Shown here piece by piece: positions 49,881 through 61,790 of a stretch of 64,000 bases of DNA. This stretch comes from Acanthosepion esculentum (Eukaryota > Mollusca > Cephalopoda > Sepiida > Sepiidae), in NCBI GenBank assembly GCA_964036315.1, contig OZ038485.1, forward strand, positions 81,415,863 to 81,479,862, in the 5' to 3' direction. Each line of letters begins with the position of its first letter. The stretch's first letter is position 1. The translations under genes and the position numbers were made by a program. The notes beneath the pieces are model-generated. The model saw only the letters and a program-made list of their open reading frames with translations. It searched no databases and was not told the origin of the DNA.

Positions 49881-51080
49881 CAGTGCCTGGTTTTCCCCAG
49901 TGGTCTGGGTACTGACCAGGCTTTACATTAACCGTACGAGAACCTATGTTTCAGCGTGATATGGGCGTAAGACTCAAAATAACTGGTAACACGTAAAATA
50001 ATTGTTTGCGCAAATGGATTGGATGGAAGAACATGTACCAGAAATAGAAAGATTGGTTTGAAAGAGGAGAAATTATTGCTGAAAGTAAAAACAAACGAAA
50101 AAACACAGGAAGTTGTAGAGAAAGGATATGGCAACTAAACAGAGAGAAATTTTTTTATTAAATAAACATTCTAAACTCCCAATTACTTTACGTTTTTAAA
50201 TATTCCATTTCCTTTTTCTTTCTTTTTGCTTGCGTTTTTCTCGTCTTGATTTTCTTCAATTTATAATTCATTATTTTATTATTCACCATTTTCTTTCTTT
50301 TTCCACCATTTTATTTATTTTTGCCTCGTTCTTTCTTTCATTCTATCTTTCTTCAAAATCTTTTTTCTTTAAGTTTTTCTCTTTGCTTATCATTTTTTTC
50401 ATTATTAGTTATTTTTTTTCTCAATTTCTTTTAAAATAAACATCCCAAACAACAAATAAACACATAATTATCACGCTTCCTCTTACCCCACCCCAATAAG
50501 TATATATGTTTTTCCATAACTTTTCCAAATTACTCATCCTTGACACACGATACCCAAAATAGCCCACGTTGCAAATACTTAAGCACTACCCTTCGTTGCC
50601 TGACCTACCCAGATTTCCGATTGGTTAGTATTCTTAAAGTACAATCACTGAACTTTCTCATAAATTGACTAGCAATGAATGTCAAAGTGGACCTACATTC
50701 GATAATATCCAACAGCAGCCGCGGTCTTGGGTTCACAAGAACTTTTCTGGGTCGACATGACTTTTGAATGTAAAAAAAAAAAATACACGTGTTATAAACC
50801 TTTGCCACCTGTTGGTACAGCTGAATGGTGAAATCTTGGAAACCCGCCATAGCCGTTAATATTTTATTACTGGCATCTGTCAAGCAGTAGTTTCTAACAC
50901 ACAGTCAATCATAACAAATCATTGCTTGTAAAATGTCGACTTCTTCGGTACTTCTAAAACCTGAAGCAGCTTCAAGGTATAGAGGTTTTAATATCGTATC
51001 TACAGGAGGTCATTATTTCATTTTTTTTTAAAAGTATCTACTTTGCGTCTGGGTTACTGTTTTACGCTATGGTTTCGCAG
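49880..51080. other. No gene seen; T-rich stretch
   Basis: 50170-50450 is very T-rich (TTTCTTT runs). A minus frame of 92 codons at 50605-50883 has no recognised homology. Confidence 0.35.
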
Positions 51081-51084
51081 TATC

Positions 51085-51455
51085 ATTTCGTATGGTCTTC
51101 TATATGCCGTGTCCCTTCATGACGTTGGAGATCACGGCTCTCGACAATGTCCTGTCCTTTGTAACTCATAATAAATTTTGTCTTTCTGTTATTTCTCTCA
51201 AACACTGTTCTGCCGTCTATTTACACAAGCTCTCCTGTAAGTTTTGCATTATTGTCCTATTTCCTATAATCTGCCCCGTGAGTATCATATTCTCCGAGCG
51301 TTCTTTTCTCATTATGAGTCCCAGAAATTTCAACTCTCTCTTCCTGATGTGATGTATAATAGTCTGTTTTGTTCCTATTTTTTTCTAAAACTTCGTCGTT
51401 GATCGCATGATCAGTCAATGGCATTCTTAGTGTCCTTCTTTAGAACCAAATTTCT
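51085..51455 (-). pseudogene. LINE-A 3' end adjoining the satellite
   Basis: Minus-strand order from 51455 down: a MPLTDHAINDEVLEK block, RKRELKFLGLIMRKE and RSENMILTGQIIGNR (about 51250-51350), then LCK and the terminal RAVISNVMKGHGI. This is LINE-A continuing past the point where the satellite monomer ends, so the array grew from this copy or one like it. Stops and a frameshift are present. Confidence 0.82.
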
Positions 51456-54400
51456 CTTCCTTCAAGTCGCTCCTTAAACTGTGATGAAATTGTCCGGCAT
51501 TCAGTGCTGTATAGGAGGACTGATATTAAGTAAACAGTTCAGTACTCTTTCCTATCTTTCTCTTGCTTCAAGTCTCTTCTTATCTGTGAGGAGATTGTCT
51601 GGCATACAAAGCTATATAGGAGGACTGATATTACGTAACAGTTCAGTACTCTTCCCTTTCTTTCTCTAGCTTCAAGTCGCTCCTTAAACTGTGATGAAAT
51701 TGTCCGGCATTCAGTGCCGTATTGGAGGACTGATATTACATAACAGTTCAGTACTCTTCCCTTTCTTTCTCTTGCTTCAAGTCGCTCCTTAAACTGTGAT
51801 GAAATTGCCCGGCATTCAGTGCCGTATAGGAGGACTGATATTACGTAACAGTTCAGTACTCTTTCCTTTCTTTCTCTTGCTTCAAGTCTCTTCTTATCTG
51901 TGAGGAGATTGTCTGGCATTCAATGCTATATAGGAGGACTGATATTACGTAACCGTTTAGTACTCGTTCCTTTCTTTCTGTTGCTTCAAGTCTCTTCTTA
52001 TCTGTGAAGAGATTATCTGGCATACAATGCTATATAGGAGGACTGATATTACGTAACAGTTCAGTAGTCTTTCCTTTCTTTCTCTTGCTTCAAGTTTCTT
52101 CTTATCTGTGAGGAGATTGTCTGGCATTCAATACTATATAGGAGGACTGATATTACGTAACAGTTCAGTACTCTTTCCTTTCTTTCTCTTGCTTCAAGTC
52201 GCTCCTTAAACTGTGATGAAATTGCCCGGCATTCAGTGCCGTATAGGAGGACTGATATTACGTAACAGTTCAGTACTCTTTCCTTTCTTTCTCTTGCTCA
52301 AAGTCGCTCCTTAAACTGTGATGAAATTGTCCGGCATTCAGTGCCGTATAGTAGGACTGATATTACATAACAGTTCAGTACACTTTCCTTTCTTTCTCTT
52401 CCTTCAAGTCGCTCCTTAAACTCTGATGAAATTGCCCGGCATTCAGTGCCGTATAGGAGGACTGATATTACGTAACAGTTCAGTACTCTTTCCTTTCTTT
52501 CTCTTGCGTCAAGTTTCTTTTTATCTGTGAGGAGATTTTCTGGAATTCAATGCTATATAGGAGGACTGATATTACGTAAGAGTTCAGTACTCTTTCCTTT
52601 CTTTCTCTTGTTTCTAGTCTCTTCTTATCTGTAAGGAGATTGTCTGGCATTCAATGCTACATAGGAGGACTGATATTACGTAACCGTTGCGTACCCGTTT
52701 CTTTCTTTCTCTTACTTCAAGTCTCTTCTTATCTGTGAGGAGATTGTCTGGCATACAATGCTATATAGGAGGACTGATATTACGTAACAGTTCAGTACTC
52801 TTTCCTTTCTTCATCTTGCTTCAAGTCTCTTCTTATCTGTGATGAAATTGTCCGGCATTCAGTGCCGTATAAGAGGACTGATATTATGTAATAGTTCAGT
52901 ACTCTTTCCTTTCTTTCTGTTGCTTCAAGTCTCTTCTTATCTTTGAGGAGATTGTCTGGCATTCAATGCTATATAGGAGGACTGATATTACGTAACAGTT
53001 CAGTACTCTTTCCTTTCTTTCTCTTGCTTTAAGTCGCTCCTTAAACTGTGATGAAATTGCCCGGAATTCAGTGCCGTATAGGAGGACTGATATTACGTAA
53101 CAGTTCAGTACTCTTTCCTTTCTTTCTCTTGCTTCAAGTCGCTCCTTAAACTGTGATGAAATTGTCCGGGATTCAGTGCCGTATAGGAGGACTGATATTA
53201 CGTAACAGTTCAGTACTCTTTCCTTTCTTTCTCTTCCTTCAAGTCGCTCCTTAAACTCTGATGAAATTGCCCGGCATTCAGTGCCGTATAGGAGGACTGA
53301 TATTACGTAACAGTTCAGTACTCTTTCCTTTCTTTCTTTTGCTTCAATCTCTTCTTATCTGTGAGGAGATTGTCTTGCATTCAATGCTATATAGGAGGAC
53401 TGATATTACGTAAGAGTTCAGTACTCTTTCCTTTCTTTCTCTTGTTTCAAGTCTCTTCTTATCTGTAAGGAGATTGTCTGGCATTCAATGCTATATAGGA
53501 GGACTGATATTACGTAACCGTTTAGTACCCGTTTCTTTCTTTCTCTTGCTTCAAGTCTCTTCTTATCTGTGAGGAGATTGTCTGGCATACAATGCTATAT
53601 AGGAGGACTGATATTACGTAAGAGTTCAGTACTCTTTCCTTTCGTTCTCTTGCTTCAAATCTCTTCTTAGCTGTGAGGAGATTGTCTGGCATTCAAAGCT
53701 ATATAGGAGGACTGATATTACGTAACAGTTCTGTATTTTTTCCTTTCTTTCTCTTGCTTCAAGTCACTTCTTATCTGTGAGGAGATTGTCTGGCATACAA
53801 TGCTATATAGGAGGACTGATATTACGTAACACTTCAGTACACTTTCCTTTCTTTCTCTTGCTTCAAGTCGCTCCTTAAACTGTGATGAAATTGCCCGGCA
53901 TTCAGTGCCGTATAGGAGGACTGATATTACGTAACAGTTCAAGTACTCTTTCCTTTCTTTCTCTTGCTCAGAGTCGCTCCTTAAACTGTGATGAAATTGT
54001 CCGGCATTCAGTGCCGTATAGTAGGACTGATATTACGTAACAGTTCAGTACTCTTTCCTTTCTTTCTCTTCCTTCAAGTCGCTCCTTAAACTCTGATGAA
54101 ATTGCCCGGCATTCAGTGCCGTATAGGAGGACTGATATTACGTAACCGTTTCGTACCCGTTTCTTTCTTTCTCTTACTTCAAGTCTCTTCTTATCTGTGA
54201 GGAGATTGTCTGCCATATAATGCTTTATAGGAGGATTGATATTACGTAACAGTTCAGTACTCTTTCATTTCTTTCTGTTGCTTCAAGTCTCTTCTTATCT
54301 GTGAGGAGATTGTCTGGCATACAATGCTATATAGGAGGACTGATATTACGTAAGAGTTCAGTACTCTTTCCTTTCGTTCTCTTGCTTCAAATCTCTTCTT

Positions 54401-57400
54401 AGCTGTGAGGAGATTGTCTGGCATTCAAAGCTATATAGGAGGACTGATATTACGTAACAGTTCTGTATTTTTTCCTTTCTTTCTCTTGCTTCAAGTCACT
54501 TCTTATCTGTGAGGAGATTGTCTGGCATACAATGCTATATAGGAGGACTGATATTACGTAACACTTCAGTACACTTTCCTTTCTTTCTCTTGCTTCAAGT
54601 CGCTCCTTAAACTGTGATGAAATTGCCCGGCATTCAGTGCCGTATAGGAGGACTGATATTACGTAACAGTTCAAGTACTCTTTCCTTTCTTTCTCTTGCT
54701 CAGAGTAGGTCCTTAAACTGTGATGAAATTGTCCGGCATTCAGTGCCGTATAGTAGGACTGATATTACGTAACAGTTCAGTACTCTTTCCTTTCTTTCTC
54801 TTCCTTCAAGTCGCTCCTTAAACTCTGATGAAATTGCCCGGCATTCAGTGCCGTATAGGAGGACTGATATTACGTAACCGTTTCGTACCCGTTTCTTTCT
54901 TTCTCTTACTTCAAGTCTCTTCTTATCTGTGAGGAGATTGTCTGGCATACAATGCTATATAGGAGGACTGATATTACGTAACAGTTCAGTACTCTTTCCT
55001 TTCGTTCTCTTGCTTCAAGTCTGTTCTTAGTTGTGAGGAGATTGTCTGGCATTCAAAGCTATATAGGAGGACTGATATTACGTAACAGTTCTGTACTCTT
55101 TCCTTTCTTTCTCTTGCTTCAAGTCGCTTCTTATCTGTGAGGAGATTGTCTGGCATACAATGCTATATAGGAGGACTGATATTACGTAACAGTTCTGTAC
55201 TCTTTCCTTTCTTTCTCTTGCTTCAAGTCACTTCTTATCTGTGAGGAGATTGTCTGGCATACAATGCTATATAGGAGGACTGATATTACGTAACAGTTCA
55301 GTACTCTTTTCTTTCTTCATCTTGCTTCAAGTCTCTTCTTATCTGTGATGAAATTGTCCGGCATTCAGTGCCGTATAAGAGGACTGATATTATGTAATAG
55401 TTCAGTACTCTTTCCTCTTTCTGTTGCTTCAAGTCTCTTCTTATCTTTGAGGAGATTGTCTGGCATTCAATGCTATATAGGAGGACTGATATTACGTAAC
55501 AGTTCAGTACTCTTTCATTTCTTTCTGTTGCTTCAAGTCTCTTCTTATCTGTGAGGAGATTGTCTGGCATTCAATGCTATATAGGAGGACTGATATTACG
55601 TAACAGTTCAGTACTCTTTCCTTTCTTTCTCTTGCTTCAAGTCTCTTCTTATCTGTGAGGAGATTGTCTGGAATTCAATGCTATATAGGAGGACTGATAT
55701 TACGTAACAGTTCAGTACTCTTTCCTTTCTTTCTCTTGCTTTAAGTCGCTCCTTAAACTGTGATGAAATTGCCCGGCATTCAGTGCCGTATAGGAGGACT
55801 GATATTACGTAACAGTTCAGTACTCTTTCCTTTCTTTCTCTTGCTTCAAGTCGCTCCTTAAACTGTGATGAAATTGTCCGGGATTCAGTGCTGTATAGGA
55901 GGACTGATATTACGTAACAGTTCAGTACTCTTTCCTTTCTTTCTCTTCCTTCAAGTCGCTCCTTAAACTCTGATGAAATTGCCCGGCATTCAGTGCCGTA
56001 TAGGAGGACTGATATTACGTAACAGTTCAGTACTCTTTCCTTTCTTTCTCTTGCTTCAAGTTTCTTCTTATCTGTGAGGAGATTTTCTGGAATTCAATGC
56101 TATATAGGAGGACTGATATTACGTAAGAGTTCAGTACTCTTTCCTTTCTTTCTCTTGCTTCAATCTCTTCTTATCTGTGAGGAGATTGTCTTGCATTCAA
56201 TGCTATATAGGAGGACTGATATTACGTAAGAGTTCAGTACTCTTTCCTTTCTTTCTCTTACTTCAAGTCACTTCTTATCTGTGATGAGATTGTCTGGCAT
56301 ACAATGCTATATAGTAGGACTGATATTACGTAACAGTTCAGTACTCTTTCCTTTCTTCCTCTTGCTTCAAGTCTCTTCTTATCTGTGATGAAATTGTCCG
56401 GCATTCAGTGCCATATAAGAGGATTGATATTACGTAATAGTTCAGTACTCTTTCCTTTCTTTCTGTTGCTTCAAGTCTCTTCTTATCTGTGAGGAGTTTG
56501 TCTGGCATTCAATGCTATATAGGAGGACTGATATTACGTAACAGTTCAGTACTCTTTCCTTTCTTCATCTTGCTTCAAGTCTCTTCTTATCTGTGATGAA
56601 ATTGTCCGGCATTCAGTGCCGTATAGGAGGACTGATATTACGTAACATTTCAGTACTCTTTCCTATCTTTCTCTTACTTCAATTATCTTCTTATCTGTGA
56701 GGAGATTTTCTGGAATTCAATGCTATATAGGAGGACTGATATTACGTAACAGTTCAGTACTCTTTCCTTTCTTTCTCTTGCTTCAAGTCACTTCTTATCT
56801 GTGAGGAGATTGTCTGGCATACAATGCTATATAGGAGGACTGATATTACGTAGCAGTTCAGTACACTTTCCTTTCTTTCTCTTGCTTCAAGTCTCTTCTT
56901 ATCTGTGAGGAGATTGTCTGGCATTCAATGCTATATAGGAGGACCAATATTACGTAACCGTTTAGTATTCTTTCCTTTCTTCCTCTTGCTTCAATCTCTT
57001 CTTATCTGTGAGGAGATTGTCTGGCATACAATGCTATATAGGAGGACTGATATTACGTAGCAGTTCAGTCCTCTTTCCTTTCTTTCTCTTGCTTCAAATC
57101 TCTTCTTATCTGTGAGATTGTCTGGCATACAATGCTATATAGGAGGACTGATATTACGTAGCAGTTCAGTACTCTTTCCTTTCGTTCTCTTGCTTCAAGT
57201 CTCTTCTTGTCTGTGAGGAGATTGTCTGGAATTCAATGCTATATAGGAGGACTGATATTACGTAACAGTTCAGTACTCTTTCCTTTCTTTCTGTTGCTTC
57301 AAGTATCTTCTTCTCTGTGAGGAGATTGTCTGGCATTTAGTGCTATTTAGGAGGACTGATATTACGTAACAGTTCAGTACTCTTTCCTTTCTGTCTCTTG

Positions 57401-58325
57401 CTTCAAATCTCTTCTTATCTGTGAGGAGATTGTCTGCCATATAATGCTTTATAGGAGGATTGATATTACGTAACAGTTCAGTACTCTTTCCTTTCTTTCT
57501 GTTGCTTCAAGTCTCTTCTTATCTGTGAGGAGATTGTCTGGTATTCAATCCTTTTTAGGAGGACTGATATTACGTAACAGTTCAGTACTCTTTCCTTTCT
57601 TTCTCTTGCTTCATGACTCTTCTTAACTGTGAGGAGATTGTCTGGCATTCAATGCTATATAGTAGGACTGATATTACGTAACAGTTCAGTACTCTTTCCT
57701 TTCTTTCTCTTGCTTCAAGTTTCTTCTTATCTCTGAGGAGATTGTCTGGCATTCAATGCTATATAGGAGGACTGATATTACGTAACAGTTCAGTACTCTT
57801 TTCTTTCTTTCTCTTGCCTCAAGTCTCTTCTTATCTGTGAGGAGATTGTCTGGCATTCAATGCTATATAGGAGGACTGATATTACGTAACAGTTCAGTAC
57901 TCTTTCCTTTCTTCCTCTTGCTTCAAGTCTCTTCTTATCTGTGATGAAATTGTCCGGCATTCAGTGCCGTATAAGAGGACTGATATTACGTAACAGTTCA
58001 GTACTCTTTCCTTTCTTTCTCTTGCTTCAAGTCTCTTCTTATCTGTGAGGAGATTGTCTGGCATTCAATGCTATATAGGACGACTGATATTACCTAACAG
58101 TTCTGTACTCTTTCCTTTCTTTCTCTTGCTTCAAGTCGCTCCTTAAACTGTGATGAAATTGTCCGGCATTCAGTGCTGTATAAGAGGACTGATATTAAGT
58201 AAACAGTTCAGTACTCTTTCCTTTCTTTCTCTTGCTTTAAGTCTCTTCTTATCTGTGAGGAGATTGTCTGGCATTCAATGCTATATAGGAGGACTGATAT
58301 TACGCAATATTTCAGTACTCTTGGC
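51455..58325. repeat. 104/105 bp satellite array from a LINE-A coding segment
   Basis: About 65 tandem monomers. Type A (105 bp) has GTCGCTCCTTAAACTGTG; type B (104 bp) has GTCTCTTCTTATCTGTG. They are mixed along the array. On the minus strand the monomer encodes RVLNCYVISVLLYGTEC and RTISSQFKERLEARERK, which is the ORF2 segment also found in single-copy LINE-A at 28517-28600 and 21905-21985. In-frame A monomers give concatenated peptides; the shorter B shifts frame. Blocks of 7 and 8 monomers are repeated. No Met-initiated gene is supported. Confidence 0.95.
53718..54948. repeat. Higher-order duplication of 732 bp (7 monomers)
   Basis: Sequence from about 53580-54230 recurs 732 bp downstream; two pairs of translated frames (53718/54450 and 53968/54700) are identical or nearly so. 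A rare monomer (CTTCCTTCAAGTCGC..., TTAAACTCTGATG) lies at 52401, 53236, 54071, 54803 and 55948, spacings 835, 835, 732 and 1145 bp, i.e. 8, 8, 7 and 11 monomers. Confidence 0.9.
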
Positions 58326-58339
58326 TTTCGTTTCCGACG

Positions 58340-58510
58340 AAAAGTGTAACGATTATCAATGTGACAAGTTCAAATTCCAACCTTGTCTGCAACATCAATT
58401 TTTTCAATATTTTTCATGAGAAAAACATAAATCTATCTCTTTTCACATCTCGGCTTTGGGTTAAATAGCAGATTGGTGACTCTAGCCCTTTCAGTTAGTA
58501 CTCCCAGGTA
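58340..58510 (+). repeat. SINE-T fragment at the array end
   Basis: ACAAGTTCAAATTCCAACC (B-box region, 58366) and then CTCGGCTTTGGGTTAAATAGCAG and CTAGCCCTTTCAGTTAG match the SINE-T body. Confidence 0.6.
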
Positions 58511-58725
58511 GTGTTAGTATTTACTAAACTTATCTTAGTCTGAAACAATTTACCCAGTGACGATCGAACTCATTGAACAGAATACATGATTTTTATGGAA
58601 TTTTGAAATGATAAATTATCAATAATATTTGACTTTTCATTCCGAAGCTCTTCGAATATATAAAGAAAGATAAGTACATTAGTTTGAATCGTTAAGATAG
58701 TTTGATTTATTTTACAACTTGTCAA

Positions 58726-58910
58726 TGTAATACATTATTTATAGTGTTATATACCATTCAATTCTATGTCGGGTAAATGAGTAAACGAGTAGTGAGTTCG
58801 ATCCTCAATGGGTGCCTTATACAAAAATTAAGTAATCGAACTCACTACTCGTTAACCATTGCCCTAATTCGAATAGAATGGTATATGACACTAAATAATT
58901 TATTACATTA
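58726..58910. repeat. Inverted repeat including a tRNA-like B box
   Basis: The arms (about 58726-58797 and 58838-58910) share TAATACATTATTTA, ATACCATTC and CGAGTAGTGAGTTCGA in inverse order. GTGAGTTCGATCCTCAATGG in the left arm is the B-box region of the SINE type of 13622-13745. Confidence 0.75.
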
Positions 58911-58914
58911 GCAT

Positions 58915-59320
58915 GTTAACCATAATTTCACGGGAAGGCACTCTAGGTATTCACGCAGATTAGACTGGGACAATTTCAAAAGTATGACATACGTTGTGAG
59001 TATCAGAAAAAAATCAAAGTAGTAACGGTAATATGTAAATTACTAGCGTTTCCTGTGCTTGCTAGACTTGGCTGGCAAATAGTCGAGGAGAAAATCTATT
59101 CAAAACCAGAGGAAACGTGCCTGGAAACTGCTCTACTATATTTCCCAAGAAATTATGGTAATTCACAAATAATAAAGAAAAAGAAGCTATGGAGAATCGT
59201 GATTGCCTACACTGTAACGAGATATATCATTTTTTAAAAATGTCCCTCGTCGAGATGCCTTAACTGCCAATATTATCGCTAAAGAATTACTCTAGCGAAT
59301 GCGCTCTTGCTGATATATAG
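58915..59320. other. No gene seen; LINE-A 3' trace
   Basis: AGCTATGGAGAATCGTGATTGCC at 59187 resembles the LINE-A end. A 60-codon frame is not supported. Confidence 0.35.
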
Positions 59321-59322
59321 TC

Positions 59323-59775
59323 GTTGGGTATTTGAAAAACATTACGGAGTCAAAAGGAAGAGATTTTTTGAAGCTGAAATTACCTTCCATTATCGTCTAT
59401 GATATTGTCCAGTATCCACTACCACAGAGGAGGATTGATATTACACAGCAGTTAAAAACTCTTTTGTTTCTAATGGTTTATTTTTTCCTGTGCCATGTAC
59501 TTGGATTCAGTGAAGGCAGGGTGCAATAACCGAGCCGTACTAAAAAAAAAAGAACTAGATGAGATATCCCTAGACACGAGCAGTGGAATGAGAACAGCCT
59601 AAGCCCATAGATTAAATAATAATTTCGGAATTTCGCGTACATTACCGGGGTCAATATACACCTGATGAAGGCCGGGGGGCACAACTACCGGAATGTTTTG
59701 ATAACAACAACAAAGATGAGGACAATAGTTCGAATGTAAATAATATAAATAATAACTTCTCATCCCAGAAATTCA
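59323..59775 (+). repeat. 450 bp repeat with hammerhead-like core, copy 1
   Basis: Shared in order with 61791-62235: TTGGGTATTTGAAAAACATTA, GTCAAAAGGAAGAGATTTTT, TTATCGTCTATGATATTGTC, CAGTATCCACT, GATATTACACAGCAGTTAA, GAACTAGATGAGATATCCC, CAGTGGAATG, then a core: CACCTGATGA (59659-59668), GGCC...CCGG, and GGAAT in place of GAAAC. The tail ACAAAGATGAGGACAATAG is as in SINE-H. The 59400-59460 part is homologous to the satellite monomer (LINE-A), so this is a composite. Confidence 0.78.
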
Positions 59776-59986
59776 GATATAAATTTTCCTGTTTCTTAAT
59801 ACTTTGATTAGGTTTTGGGAAGCATCTTTCACTTTTGAGGCAGGGAGATTTTGTTGCAGTAACCTTTTAAGTGGAGAAAACTGGCTTGAAATAAAAATCC
59901 TTATCTCGTCAGCTAAGTGACAGCACTACTGTCACCGATCAGGCGCAAATATTATAACTTGATTTAAGATATTTTACGCTTTGGGC

Positions 59987-60317
59987 ACAAGATGTAATTA
60001 GGCCTTTGGCAGTGAGGTTTGTTTGTTAGTAGGTGACTTTATTCAGGACGTTTCATAGAGCAAGAGCGAAGAAGAGAGGACGAAATAAAGCCTTCCGTTC
60101 GTGATCTGATAGATGGATTCCAAATTTTGAATTGCAGTTACTTTGTACCACAACACTCTCAGCGCAAAAACAATGTAAATTTTATCGATGTTGTCTTGAC
60201 ACATACCTTGCTTCTTTCTTTCGTCCTCTCTTCTTCGCTCTTGCTCCATGAAACATCCTGAATAAAGTCACCTACTAACAAACAAACCTCACTGCAAAAG
60301 GCCTAATTACATCTTGT
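59987..60317. repeat. Foldback element with 99 bp inverted arms
   Basis: Arm 1, 59987-60085, starts ACAAGATGTAATTAGGCC; arm 2, 60219-60317, is its near-perfect inverse. The centre (60086-60218) is unique and not coding. No TA or other target duplication is obvious. MITE or foldback type. Confidence 0.88.
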
Positions 60318-60384
60318 AACAGAATCTGGGAAATGCTTAATCACACCACGTATCTGAATTTGCTACAATAATCTGTTCTCACAT

Positions 60385-60435
60385 GTTATTATGAAAGCAG
60401 TGAGTTCAATCCTCATTGGATACCCGAATAATTTG
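60385..60435 (+). repeat. tRNA-derived SINE fragment
   Basis: AGCAGTGAGTTCAATCCTCATTGGATACCC carries the B-box region of the 13622-type SINE. Confidence 0.45.
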
Positions 60436-60612
60436 AAATTAAACCAGTTTATTATAAGAAGAGTAGATGTCTGTGTTTATGGTTGAGGTTCTTCAGCGTT
60501 TCTCATCTATGTCAGAATTTCGAAAGCTGATCTTCAGATTTTTTTTCCATTTTTACGCCATACAATCTCCGACCATTTGTTCTTGTTCATACTAATCTTG
60601 ATTTTGATAAAG

Positions 60613-60870
60613 GCTTACGGCCGCATCATGTTGAACCAGCAGCTCCCGTACGGTCACCGAAGTTAAGCAACGTGGAACCTAGTCAGTATCTAGATGCTTG
60701 ACTGCTTGCATGTGCGGTTGGTGTAATAGATAATGACTAGGAACTGTTAATCGAAGCACCGAGTTCCAATTTCCGTTGGGTTTGTTATATTCACTTACGT
60801 GGAAATACCCTTGGGTAAAGAATGAATTCCCATTTTCTCTCTCTAGCAATTGCTTAATTATTAAGACTTG
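60613..60870 (+). repeat. 5S rRNA-tRNA chimeric SINE
   Basis: 60613-60717 follows 5S rRNA from its 5' end: GCTTACGGCCGCATCATG, then CTCCCGTACGGTCACCGAAG, TTAAGCAACGTGGAACC, AGTCAGTATCTAGATGCTTG and ACTGCTTGCATG. Box A, intermediate element and box C of the internal 5S promoter are therefore partly kept. A tRNA-like part follows (TGGTGTAATAGATAATG, GAGTTCCAATTTCC), then a SINE-T-like body (ATTCACTTACGTGGAAATACC, AAAGAATGAATTCC). It is not a working 5S gene: many substitutions and a SINE context. Confidence 0.8.
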
Positions 60871-60874
60871 TATC

Positions 60875-61555
60875 ACTAAACCATTATTATCGCCAGAAGA
60901 AAAAATATTGTAATCATAAAAAACATTTCCTGGATTTAAATAACCAGCAAAATATTGATAAACCTTGGAAAATAAATCAATCAACCCAAGTTATAATCAA
61001 TCCTACATCAGGAAAATAGTAAACGGTTAATCTATTACTAGATTATACAATCTCAAATTTACCAAGATTAACAATAGGTTAGTCGCGTTTTACTTTTACC
61101 ACTAGCTGAAGCATGAGAGAGATGATTTCCTAATAACTCGTACAAATTGACGAGACATTGACGATATGTTTGATTGTGTTCCTTATTTCTTATATAATAA
61201 AGCAAATTGCATTACTTTTTAGCTCCCCTTCGTATTTGTTGGGTGTGATTACTTGGATTGTTTTGATGTATGCAATCTATCACGTGTATGCTTAATAATG
61301 GTTAAATCTGGAAAGTGGAATTCAGTTTTGTCTTCCTGTTATCTACGTGCGATGCAGGAGCTACGTTATCTTACTGAAAGAAAGGATTCCCACCCGAGAA
61401 AACATTGCTAGCATAAAGGGATTCAAATGGTATGCAAGAAGATCTCAAGCAAAGCAGACTACTGTTTCAGTTGTAGTCATTGTGATACTCAATAGTACTC
61501 ACTCCATACAGTTACAAAATTACCATACGCGTTCACGTATATTAGAGCGTTTTAT
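60875..61555. other. No gene seen
   Basis: AT-rich; frames up to about 100 codons on either strand, none recognised. Confidence 0.35.
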
Positions 61556-61559
61556 TTGC

Positions 61560-61650
61560 ATTATTCATATTCGGACTCTTGTCGCCATCTTTCTTGTTGT
61601 TACTACAACGTTTCAGCCGTTGTTTCCTTCGGCCTTCACCAGATCTGTGT
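61560..61650 (-). ncRNA. Hammerhead-like core, decayed
   Basis: Minus strand: CTGGTGA, AGGCC...GGCT, GAAAC, ACGT palindrome, GTT, then a GTAGTAACAAC tail and the AAGATGGCGACAAGAGTCC tail of SINE-H. CTGGTGA departs from CUGANGA at A6, so it is probably inactive. Confidence 0.5.
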
Positions 61651-61790
61651 AACCTAGGGACATGATATCATTCTAGTTCTAATTAAACTTGATACCGTAT
61701 AGTTCTTATTAAATAAAACTAGACGATATAATTTTTAAATATAATTATATCATTTTTAATTCTTTTGTTTCTAATTGAATTTTTCCTGGG

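Noticed and set aside
51539..54948. Several reading frames of 70-126 codons in the array as a repeat protein
   Set aside because: They are concatenated LINE-A segments that break at every 104 bp monomer; Met starts and stops are incidental.
51455..58325. CRISPR-like array of regularly spaced repeats
   Set aside because: Monomers are contiguous 104/105 bp copies with no unique spacers, and they code for a LINE segment. The window is eukaryotic in character.
60613..60717. Functional 5S rRNA gene
   Set aside because: Many substitutions, and it continues directly into tRNA-like and SINE-T-like sequence with a second copy at 48430.
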